64,000 bases of DNA, from NCBI GenBank assembly GCA_950097015.1, contig CATNEN010000001.1, positions 16,682,501-16,746,500 on the forward strand, given 5' to 3'. Positions 28,501-40,500 of this stretch are shown here, piece by piece. Source of the DNA: Macrostomum hystrix. Its lineage: Eukaryota; Platyhelminthes; Macrostomidae. A model generated the notes under the pieces. The model saw nothing but the letters and a program-made list of their open reading frames with translations. It had not been told where the DNA came from and made no database searches. The number at the start of each line of letters is the position of its first letter. Positions within the stretch are counted from its first letter, which is position 1. The translations under genes were made by a program, and so were the position numbers.

Positions 28501-31500
28501 GGGATAATTGTCAACTGGGGGATAATTGTCACGGGGAAACATCACCAAATGCGGGATCATAATCAACTAGGGGATCATTGTCAACTAGGGGATCATGTTC
28601 AACTGCGGGAACATTGTCAACTGGGATCACCATCAATGGGGGATCATAGTCAACTGAGAGATAATTGTCGACTGGGGGATAATCGTCAACTGGGGGATCA
28701 TGGTCAACTGGAGGATCATTGTCAACGGGGGGATAATTGTCAACTGGGGGATAATTGTCAACTGGGGAGTCATCATCAAATGCGGGATCATGGTTAACTG
28801 GGGGATAATTGTCAACTGGGGGATCATTGTCAACTGGGAGATCATTGTCAATGTCAACTGGGGGATCATTGTCAACTGGGGATCATTGTCAACTGGGGGT
28901 TTATCATCACCCGGAGGATCATTGTGAACTGGGGGGATCATTGTCAACTTGTTGATCATCATCAACTGGGGGATCATTGTCAACTGTGGGAACATTGTCA
29001 ACTGGGGGAACGTTGTCAACTGGAGATTATCATCAATGGGGAGTCATCATTAACTGGGGGATCATTGTCAACTGCGTGATCATCATCAATTGGGGGATTA
29101 TTGTCAACTCGGGGATCATTGTCAGCTGTGGGAACATTGTCAACTGGGGATCATCATCAATGGGGAGTCATCATTAACTGGGGGATCATTGTCAACTGCG
29201 TGATCATCATCAATTGAGGGATTATTGTCAACTGGGGGATCATAATCAACTGCGTGATCATCATCAATTGGGGGATTATTGTCAACGGGGGGATCATTGT
29301 CAACTGGGGGATCATTGTCAACTGGGGGATTATTGTCAACTGGGGGATCTTTATCAACTGGGGGATCATTGTCAACTGATCATTGTAGCGTAAAAAGGCT
29401 GAAAATGCAGCTGCTAAAAAGTGTATACTGGACGAAATCAAAATATTTCTGCTCCCCGAAGGGGGGCAAAACTTGCTAGTCATTTAGACTAATTTTCAGC
29501 CAGTAGTGATTGAAGACTATTTTATATTATTTTTTTCATTTCGTAAATAAAATATCATAAATCATAGCACACCGGCTAAAACAGAGTGTGCTATGGCTAC
29601 ACCAGAGTCTGAATCATGGCTACACCAGAGTCTGAATCATGGCTAAACCAGAGTCTGAATCATGGCTAAACCAGAGTCTGAATCATGGCTACACCAGAGT
29701 CTGAATCATGGCTAAACCAGAGTCTGAATCAAGGCTAAACCAGAGTCTGGATCATGGCTAAACCAGAGTCTGAATCATGGCTACACCAGAGTCTGAATCA
29801 TGGCTAAACCAGAGTCTGAATCATGGCTACACCAGAGTCTGAATCATGGCTAAACCAGAGTCTGAATCATGGCTACACCAGAGTCTGAATCATGGCTACA
29901 CCAGAGTCTGAATCATGGCTACACCAGAGTCTGAATCAAGGCTAAACCAGAGTCTGAATCATGGCTACACCAGAGTCTGAATCATAGCTAAACCAGAGTC
30001 TGAATCATGGCTACACCAGAGTCTGAATCAAGGCTAAACCAGAGTCTGAATCATGGCTACACCAGAGTCTGAATCATGGCTAAACCAGAGTCTGAATCAT
30101 GGCTAAACGAGAGTCTGGATCATGGCTAAACCAGAGTCTGAATCATGGCTAAACCAGAGTCTGAATCATGGCTACACCAGAGTCTGAATCATGGCTAAAC
30201 CAGAGTCTGAATCATGGCTAAACCAGAGTCTGAATCATGGCTACACCAGAGTCTGAATCATGGCTAAACCAGAGTCTGAATCAAGGCTAAACCAGAGTCT
30301 GGATCATGGCTAAACCAGAGTCTGAATCATGGCTACACCAGAGTCTGAATCATGGCTAAACCAGAGTCTGAATCATGGCTACACCAGAGTCTGAATCATG
30401 GCTAAACCAGAGTCTGAATCATGGCTACACCAGAGTCTGAATCATGGCTAACCTAGAGTCTGAATCATGGCTAAACCAGAGTCTGAATCAAGGCTAAACC
30501 AGAGTCTGAATCATGGCTACACCAGAGTCTGAATCATAGCTAAACCAGAGTCTGAATCATGGCTACACCAGAGTCTGAATCAAGGCTAAACCAGAGTCTG
30601 AATCATGGCTACACCAGAGTCTGAATCATGGCTAAACCAGAGTCTGAATCATGGCTAAACGAGAGTCTGGATCATGGCTAAACCAGAGTCTGAATCATGG
30701 CTAAACCAGAGTCTGAATCATGGCTAAACCAGAGTCTGAATCATGGCTAAACCAGAGTCTGAATCATGGCTAAACCAGAGTCTGAATCAAGGCTAAACCA
30801 GAGTCTGAATCATGGCTAAACCAGAGTCTGAATCAAGGCTAAACCAGAGTCAGAATCATGGCTAAACCAGAGTCTGAATCATGGCTAAACCAGAGTTTGA
30901 ATCATAGCTAAACCAGAGTCTGAATCATGGCTACACCAGAGTCTGAATCATGGCTAAACCAGAGTTTGAATCATGGCTAAACCAGAGTCTCAATCATGGC
31001 TAAACCAGAGTCTGAATCATGGCTAAACCAGAGTTTGAATCATAGCTAAACCAGAGTGTGAATCATGGCTAAACCAGAGTCTGAATCATGGCTACACCAG
31101 AGTCTGAATCATGGCTACACCAGAGTCTGAATCATGGCTACACCAGAGTCTGAATCATAGCTAAACCAGAGTCTGAATCATGGCTAAACCAGAGTCAGAA
31201 TCATGGCAAAACCAGAGTCTGAATCATGGCTACACCAGAGTCTGAATCATGGCTAAACCAGAGTCTGAATCATGGCTACACCAGAGTCTGAATCATAGCT
31301 AAACCAGAGTCTGAATCATGGCTACACCAGAGTCTGAATCATGGCTAAACCAGAGTTTGAATCATAGCTAAACCAGAGTCTGAATCATGGCTAAACCAGA
31401 GTTTGAATCATAGCTAAACCAGAGTCTGAATCATGGCTAAACCAGAGTCTGAATCATAGCTAAACCAGAGTCTGAATCATGGCTAAACCAGAGTCTGAAT

Positions 31501-34500
31501 CATGGCTAAACCAGAGTTTGAATCATAGCTAAACCAGAGTCTGAATCATGGCTAAACCAGAGTCTGAATCATGGCTAAACCAGAGTCTGGATCATGGCTA
31601 AACCATGCAGAGTCTGAATCATGGCTACACCAGAGTCTGAATCATGGCTAAACCAGAGTCTGAATCAAGGCTAAACCAGAGTCTGAATCATGGCTACACC
31701 AGAGTCTGAATCATGGCTAAACCAGAGTCTGAATCATGGCTAAACCAGAGTCTGAATCATGGCTAAACCAGAGTCTGAATCAAGGCTAAACCAGAGTCTG
31801 AATCATGGCTAAACCAGAGTTTGAATCATAGCTAAACCAGAGTCTGAATCATGGCTAAACCAGAGTCTGAATCATGGCTAAACCAGAGTCTGAATCATGG
31901 CTAAACCAGAGTCTGAATCAAGGCTAAACCAGAGTCTGAATCATGGCTAAACCAGAGTCTGAATCAAGGCTAAACCAGAGTCTGAATCATGGCTAAACCA
32001 GAGTCTGAATCATGGCTACACCAGAGTCTGAATCATGGCTAAACCAGAGTTTGAATCATGGCTAAACCAGAGTCTCAATCATGGCTAAACCAGAGTCTGA
32101 ATCAAGGCTAAACCAGAGTCTGAATCATGGCTAAACCAGAGTTTGAATCATAGCTAAACCAGAGTCTGAATCATGGCTAAACCAGAGTCTGAATCATGGC
32201 TAAACCAGAGTCTGAATCATGGCTAAACCAGAGTCTGAATCAAGGCTAAACCAGAGTCTGAATCATGGCTAAACCAGAGTCTGAATCAAGGCTAAACCAG
32301 AGTCTGAATCATGGCTAAACCAGAGTCTGAATCATGGCTACACCAGAGTCTGAATCATAGCTAAACCAGAGTCTGAATCATGGCTAAACCAGAGTTTGAA
32401 TCATGGCAAAACCAGAGTTTGAATCATAGCTAAACCAGAGTTTGAATCATGGCTAAACCAGAGTCTGAATCATGGCTACACCAGAGTCTGAATCATGGCT
32501 CATAGCTAAACCAGAGTCTGAATCATGGCTAAACCAGAGTCTGAATCATGGCTAAACCAGAGTCTGAATCATGGCTACACCAGAGTCTGAATCATGGCTA
32601 AACCAGAGTTTAAATCATAGCTAAACCAGCGTCTGAATCATGGCTAAACCAGAGTTTGAATCATAGCTAAACCAGAGTCTGAATCATGGCTAAACCAGAG
32701 TCTGAATCATGGCTAAACCAGAGTCTGGATCATGGCTAAACCATGCAGAGTCTGAATCATGGCTACACCAGAGTCTGAATCATGGCTAAACCAGAGTCTG
32801 AATCAAGGCTAAACCAGAGTCTGAATCATGGCTACACCAGAGTCTGAATCATGGCTAAACCAGAGTCTGAATCATGGCTAAACCAGAGTCTGAATCATGG
32901 CTAAACCAGAGTCTGAATCAAGGCTAAACCAGAGTCTGAATCATGGCTAAACCAGAGTTTGAATCATAGCTAAACCAGAGTCTGAATCATGGCTAAACCA
33001 GAGTCTGAATCATGGCTAAACCAGAGTCTGAATCATGGCTAAACCAGAGTCTGAATCAAGGCTAAACCAGAGTCTGAATCATGGCTAAACCAGAGTCTGA
33101 ATCAAGGCTAAACCAGAGTCTGAATCATGGCTAAACCAGAGTCTGAATCATGGCTACACCAGAGTCTGAATCATGGCTAAACCAGAGTTTGAATCATGGC
33201 TAAACCAGAGTCTCAATCATGGCTAAACCAGAGTCTGAATCAAGGCTAAACCAGAGTCTGAATCATGGCTAAACCAGAGTTTGAATCATAGCTAAACCAG
33301 AGTCTGAATCATGGCTAAACCAGAGTCTGAATCATGGCTAAACCAGAGTCTGAATCATGGCTAAACCAGAGTCTGAATCAAGGCTAAACCAGAGTCTGAA
33401 TCATGGCTAAACCAGAGTCTGAATCAAGGCTAAACCAGAGTCTGAATCATGGCTAAACCAGAGTCTGAATCATGGCTACACCAGAGTCTGAATCATAGCT
33501 AAACCAGAGTCTGAATCATGGCTAAACCAGAGTTTGAATCATGGCAAAACCAGAGTTTGAATCATAGCTAAACCAGAGTTTGAATCATGGCTAAACCAGA
33601 GTCTGAATCATGGCTACACCAGAGTCTGAATCATGGCTCATAGCTAAACCAGAGTCTGAATCATGGCTAAACCAGAGTCTGAATCATGGCTAAACCAGAG
33701 TCTGAATCATGGCTACACCAGAGTCTGAATCATGGCTAAACCAGAGTTTAAATCATAGCTAAACCAGCGTCTGAATCATGGCTAAACCAGAGTTTGAATC
33801 ATAGCTAAACCAGCGTCTGAATCATGGCTAAACTAGATTCTGAATCATGGCTAAACCAGAGTTTGAATCATGGCTAAACCAGAGTTTGAATCATGGCTAA
33901 CCCAGCGTTTGAATCATAGCTAAACCAGAACTGGTGGATAATCGTCAACTGGGGGATCATGGTAAACTGGGGGATAATTGTCAACTGGGGGATCATTGTC
34001 AACTGGAGGATCATTGGCAACTGGGGGATAATTGTCAACTGGGGGATAATTGTCACGGGGAAACATCACCAAATGCGGGATCATAATCAACTAGGGGATC
34101 ATTGTCAACTAGGGGATCATGTTCAACTGCGGGAACATTGTCAACTGGGATCACCATCAATGGGGGATCATAGTCAACTGAGAGATAATTGTCGACTGGG
34201 GGATAATCGTCAACTGGGGGATCATGGTCAACTGGAGGATCATTGTCAACGGGGGGATAATTGTCAACTGGGGGATAATTGTCAACTGGGGAGTCATCAT
34301 CAAATGCGGGATCATGGTTAACTGGGGGATAATTGTCAACTGGGGGATCATTGTCAACTGGGAGATCATTGTCAATGTCAACTGGGGGATCATTGTCAAC
34401 TGGGGATCATTGTCAACTGGGGGTTTATCATCACCCGGAGGATCATTGTGAACTGGGGGGATCATTGTCAACTTGTTGATCATCATCAACTGGGGGATCA

Positions 34501-37500
34501 TTGTCAACTGTGGGAACATTGTCAACTGGGGGAACGTTGTCAACTGGAGATTATCATCAATGGGGAGTCATCATTAACTGGGGGATCATTGTCAACTGCG
34601 TGATCATCATCAATTGGGGGATTATTGTCAACTCGGGGATCATTGTCAGCTGTGGGAACATTGTCAACTGGGGATCATCATCAATGGGGAGTCATCATTA
34701 ACTGGGGGATCATTGTCAACTGCGTGATCATCATCAATTGAGGGATTATTGTCAACTGGGGGATCATAATCAACTGCGTGATCATCATCAATTGGGGGAT
34801 TATTGTCAACGGGGGGATCATTGTCAACTGGGGGATCATTGTCAACTGGGGGATTATTGTCAACTGGGGGATCTTTATCAACTGGGGGATCATTGTCAAC
34901 TGATCATTGTAGCGTAAAAAGGCTGAAAATGCAGCTGCTAAAAAGTGTATACTGGACGAAATCAAAATATTTCTGCTCCCCGAAGGGGGGCAAAACTTGC
35001 TAGTAAAAAATCTAAATATAATTATCTGATAACTATCTAAAATAATGATAAGAATTAGGAGAAAAATCACAAATCTATTGGAAAAAATGCATTTAATAAA
35101 GAAATAATTTCTAGTAATCAGCTTTCATTCAGTTAAATAGCTGCCTTACATCTCTTAATTAAAAATTAGATATATGCATTTAATTAACCTCAAAACAATG
35201 TTAGTAACTAGTTTTACTGGATGGCGCGTTTCAGCTCCAAACTTGGCGTATATTTTGCAATTGAAAAAACTGCAGGATTAGCTTGTATTAGATTACTAAC
35301 TTCAAATTAGTACGAGCACTTGTAAAGCAATGGTATCAGCGGAAATATTTTATTTCTTCCAGCTAGTAGCAAACATACTAACCGCAATTGCGCTTTTTAC
35401 ATGGTAAATAAGAGTACACAGTGCTGCATTTTATATAAAAGAATGTGTAGTAAATTAATGTAACGGCTGTAATGTAATGTAAATTAATTGCCGGTGGTAA
35501 TATTATACTCACAGACATTTTATAATTTATTCTTAACAGACAATTTACATAGAAACTTTACATCGAACTTGTAAATTGTTTATTTAGAAGTCTAAAGCGC
35601 AGATGTACAATGCCAATTTTACAAGAATGCCAATTGTAAAAAGCAGGCGACGTCGAGGGATTCCCGGTAAATAAGACGTTCTATAAATAGCCACAAGTAG
35701 GACCCTCTCGACCAATCGAATTTCGTTATCTCGCCACGCTATTTACTCGTAGAAGATTAGCCAACCGCTCCGTTCTCTCGTCTCTCTCTTCGCCCCTATG
35801 GAATCCGAACGCGCTGCGCATTCTGCACACTTACGACGAGGCATCGGCTGCGGCATCGGGCAAGTCGTCTATAGCCGGCGTCACAGTTTTCCCGTTTGTC
35901 GACCCGTCGACAACGCCGGCCGCTACGACGACATCGGCGGCGCCGACAACAATATCGGCGGAGTCTGTCAACGGCAGCGGAGCAGGCGGCAGAGGCGGCT
36001 TGGGTGACAAAAAGCTGCGAATCTCCTACAAGGCTTCAAAAGGCGACAATGCGCCGCACCAGTCACCAGAAGAGGATCCGGCAGTGGTAAACCTAGAATG
36101 TTTTTTGTTAGTTCCCCCCCCCCCGAATCAGACAGTGCCGTATAGTTTCCTTCAGCTATGACCGTGTGTTTCTGCAATCCTCGATCTTTTTAATTGTTTG
36201 ATCTTACGAGTAGATATTACATCTATACCTATCGAGACATTCGGATAGAAATACCCTCGTAAATATGTTGATAAGATCTGCATTCTACTGTCTTGTAGAT
36301 ACTTGTAGATCACGAATAGATGTACACTAGACCTCGATAAATCTAAAGTTTATCTCGTATAGATCAACGCAAAGTATTTAAACCACCATCTCAATGTCTG
36401 AAGGTACAATGTATAGTCATGCTTGAACAATTGCAAAACAGAATTAAGCTGTTGCATCTGAAAGTCACCTTTATTTGCACAAAAGCATTATTTTCAACAC
36501 TCCTTTGGTTTCTCTATGGTAAAACAACACAATTCTTTGTTTGAGTTAAAACGCAAATGTTTTATCCTGACTTAACCTTTTCACTGCAAAATTTAATTTG
36601 CACTATTCAAGATCCAAATGGAGGTGAGTTATTTAAAAGGGCGTTTAAAGGGCGAAAGATTAAAATTTTGCGTGCGGTGTGGTTTTACTAGAAATCTTTA
36701 GATCATCTCTCGCATTTGTAAATCGATTGTTTTTTCATATTTGTTTTATTTTTTAAAAATTTACTAAACGTAAAAACTTAAACGACCGCAAAATCTATTT
36801 ATTAAAACAAAAATTGTGTAAATGCGCATATTTCTAAAAATGTTTAAAGCGCTTTTTTTGCATGACTCTTACTTTATATAGAGCTCTATTTCTTTTAGAA
36901 TAGTATATTTTTATAAGATGATAAAGTTTAGCTCATTAATTTTTTATTAAAACTTTCAAACTTTCAGAAAAATCGTTTGTTCGCCTCAGTGGCTCAAGCG
37001 GCTTACGATATAAGAGACAACGAAACGGTAAGTTAAAGCGAATCTAGTTGATAAATTAAATATCAATTGTCAGTAAATATTAAATCGAATCGATCAATAA
37101 TTAAGTTTGCCCATAAATCAACTAATCAACTAATCAATAGATCAACCAGTTAGTTCTAGGCTAAATCAATAAATTTAAGTTCATAAGATCTATCAGTCAA
37201 CAAACCGATCAATGATCAAAATTCATCAGCGAATAAATCAAATAATTAATCAGTCGGTTAATGAATTAGTTACCAGTTAAATCAGTTAAATTAACCCATC
37301 CTTTAATAAAATCCTAACAACCAACCAACCAATCAATCAACCAACCAACCAATCAATCAATCGATCAGCTAATCAATCAATCAATCGATCAGTTAATCAA
37401 TCAATCAATCGATCAGTTAATCAATCAATCAATCAATCAAATAATCAATCAATCAATCAATCAATCAACCAATCAATCAATCAACCCATCAATCAATCAA

Positions 37501-40500
37501 CCAATCAATCAATCAACCAATCAATCAACCAATCAATCAATCAACCCATCAATCAATCAACCAATCAATCAATCAACCAATCAATCAACCAATCAATCCA
37601 CGTAGATCAACCGTGGCATCGGCCGCCTCATAGGCGTGGCCGGGCTAGACGTGCCCACGGACCATTTCGAGCGGCTCGGTCCAGCCTGGGAGCTCGGCCC
37701 ATTGGCTTACATATTCATCGTCACCAACAACGGCCACGTGTTGTTTCACCCGGAGTTCAGGCCGTTCGATGTAAACCCTGATTGATTTCTGAATTCCGCC
37801 AATTTTTCGTGCTAATAACTGCTCATTCTTCATCACTGCCCCTGCTCACTCCCGCCTGCAGAAGGAGGGAAATCTCAGACTGTTCTTCAACAATCGCGAC
37901 GTGGCCGAAATCGAAGTGCCAGCAGACGAAGCGCCTCTGTACAATTCGCCCAGCTACCTGCTGCCACTCAGGCTTAATCTTATCGATCGTCTGGAAGGCG
38001 TGGATCAGCTGCTTCGAATCAGGACCTACGAAGATTTTGTGAGCACCTGTCAGACAGGGATGTCACCTTATTAGACAGGAGTGTCACCTTGTTAGACAGG
38101 AGTGTCACCTGTTAGACAGGAGTGTCACCTGTTAGACAGGAGTGTCACCTGTTAGACAGGAGTGTCACCTTGTCAGACAGGAGTGTCACCTGTTAGACAG
38201 GAGTGTCACCTTGTCAGACAGGAGTGTCACCTGTTAGACAGGAGTGTCACCTGTTAGACAGGAGTGTCACCTGTTAGATTTAGGTTTCTATCAAATTTCA
38301 ATTGCTTGATAAACTGAAAACCCGGCAGACCCGCGGTTTCAAGCGCGAGTTCAAGTACTTCTATTCGCCAATCAATTCAACATCGCCGGACGGCAGTGTG
38401 TCTCGGGCTACGCCATTCTCGATGGCCTTGGCACTGCCGTGGAAGTCTGGAAGGCAGTCGCCGCCGCCGCTGGTTTATCGCAGGTCCGACTCGCCGATAC
38501 CAGCTGAAGGTGTCAGTCAGCAGTGGCTTGGGCGACTCCTGCAGCTCGGGCCCAACGGCACCGCGAACTGCGCTCCGGTGGCAGACGCCGGGCACTACGG
38601 CATCGGCCTAAGCGGCTTCGAGTTCTGCGAGTTTCCTCCCCACCTTCTGGCACAGTACAACGCTAATCCCATCTGCGCACTGGAACGGGTGCTCATGATT
38701 GCTGAGCACAATAGAACTCGCATGAAATGTTCGGCCGAGTTTCTCAAACGAGTCGTGATTGACGCGCTTAGCACGGAAACTGCTAAGGATATTTGGCGCG
38801 CTGTGGACAATGCCACGATTCAGGTGAGACTGGAGACAGTGGTGTAGTGACAGTGGTCGGTTTGAGATCCCCGGCCCACAGCCCTATTAAGTAAAATATT
38901 ATCGATCACTGAATCAGGCGTTAGGACGCTCTGTTGCAGTCAGGGACTGGTGGCGTTAGGACGCTCACACAGTACTTCTAAGATTATTACAGTACTCCGT
39001 GCGGACCTGGCACCCCGAAAGGACAGACACAAATACAGTGCTTACCGGTCGGGACGCACGATAGGATGGCAGGATGACGCTGAATGTATTTGTCGGCAAT
39101 TTTTGCACTTTAATAAACCATGCACTCGGAATCACTATTCAATAATCACTTCGCTATGCAATAAATTGAGCCTTCGCCGTAAGAGACCGTCTTTACGGCA
39201 CGATCTTTGAAAGTTCGCAAGGGGGAGAGCGGTAGCCTTGGCCCGGGCAGAAAACGATACCTTAAGGGCTGCCAAGGGGGCAGACAGGGGCGGAGCACAA
39301 ACAAAGCCTACAGCGCGCTGGGGGGTAGGGTTGTACGCGCTGGACGGGTGGACGGGCAAAGCTACGCAGAGCTGATTGGCGTGAGGGCAAAGCCACGGAG
39401 GGCTGGGGTAGGATAGGCACACAATGCCCGCGCCCAGCCAATCAGATGGCGGCACCGGGCACTCTGAGCCAAGACGGCGCTGGGTGAGGAAGGCCTAACA
39501 AAACCACAAGGCCAGAGACCCGGCATTACAGTGGTATAACGAGAACTGATACAGGTAAAACCATAGACACACACACACACACAAAACACCATATACGCAC
39601 AGGTGCAATAATAGACGCACACCAGGTGAAACCATAGACACATTAACGAGACACAAGAGATCCACTCACAGGTAACACCATAGACACACAAACGAGACAC
39701 AAGAGACCCACTCACAGGTAACACCATAGAAACACAAACGAGACACAAGAGACCCACTCACAGGTAACACCATAGAAACACAAACGAGACACAAGAGACC
39801 CACTCACAGGTAACACCATAGACACACAAACGAGACACAAGAGATCCACTCACAGGTAACACCATAGAAACACAAACGAGACACAAGAGACCCACTCACA
39901 GGTAACACCATAGACACACAAACGAGTCACAAGAGACCCACTCACAGGTAACACCATAGACACACAAGTGACTCAACGCGAATGGTCTCGAACTCCCTCA
40001 GAGCTCAGGCATCAGCCTGTTCTTTCTGTGGACCAGCTCGGGCCTGTCGCGCTGGTTCAACCGTACAATGCCGCTGCGACCAAGTTTTATGGCCAATCAA
40101 CGGAACGCATCTCGCGAAGAGATCTACGAGAAGACGGCGCTGCTATCCACGGAGTCGGAGGGCATCCAGTCGGTGTTAACGGTGCCCTCCAGCCAGGAGG
40201 TGATGGCCAACATCAAAGCCAACGACACCTTTCCCAAGGCCTTCCCAGTCTACTTGACGTCTTTGATTCGTTCCAGCGGATCATCGGGCTCCTGGACACC
40301 CGTGGGTGTCGCCGGAATCGAACTCGACTATGCCAAGCTTGAGGAGACTTTCATCAGAGTTACAAACAGCTGCTCAACAGCTGGCGAGACTGGCTGTGTC
40401 ACCTGCTCGCAGCTGAATGTCCAGTGCTACCTATTAGATCGCAGCGGTTTCGTAGCAGTCTCCGAGGTGCGTCAGGATGTGGGCAAAGGATTTGATCAGG

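Larger units (their letters stand above)
23684..29479 (+). mobile_element. Non-autonomous Helitron, family X, copy 3 (5.8 kb)
   Basis: Begins TCCTCCACTATACTAAA directly after the CTAG of Y; ends CTAG at 29476-29479 with the X-type hairpin at 29450-29468. Same internal order as X1 with a shorter 23-bp array (about 178 units). Its leader is the same length as that of X1 (613 bp from TCCACTA to the array). Y plus X3 together form the insertion inside X2. Confidence 0.85.
29480..35003 (+). mobile_element. Helitron X copy 2, right part
   Basis: Continues the leader interrupted at 23356 (TCATTTAGACTAATT...), then carries hairpin, 23-bp array (29594-33928), 18-bp array (33929-34902), the X tail, the 3' hairpin at 34974-34992 and CTAG at 35000-35003, followed by host T. 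The two parts add to 6,023 bp, against 5,796 for X3. Confidence 0.85.

Noticed and set aside
35798-36090. Two plus-strand ORFs rich in Arg/Gln over exon 13
   Set aside because: Off-frame readings of a GC-rich alpha-2/delta exon; the frame that connects to exon 14 is different.
39156-39199. A functional spliced-leader RNA gene
   Set aside because: The leader-like stretch ends CATAGCG without a GT donor and is embedded in an element with LTR ends; no clear Sm site arrangement was seen.
39135-39757. Minus-strand ORFs of about 100-130 codons
   Set aside because: They cover the solo LTR and the 46-bp repeat; no domain, and the second is a repeat translation (VSLVSRLCVYGVT-type).
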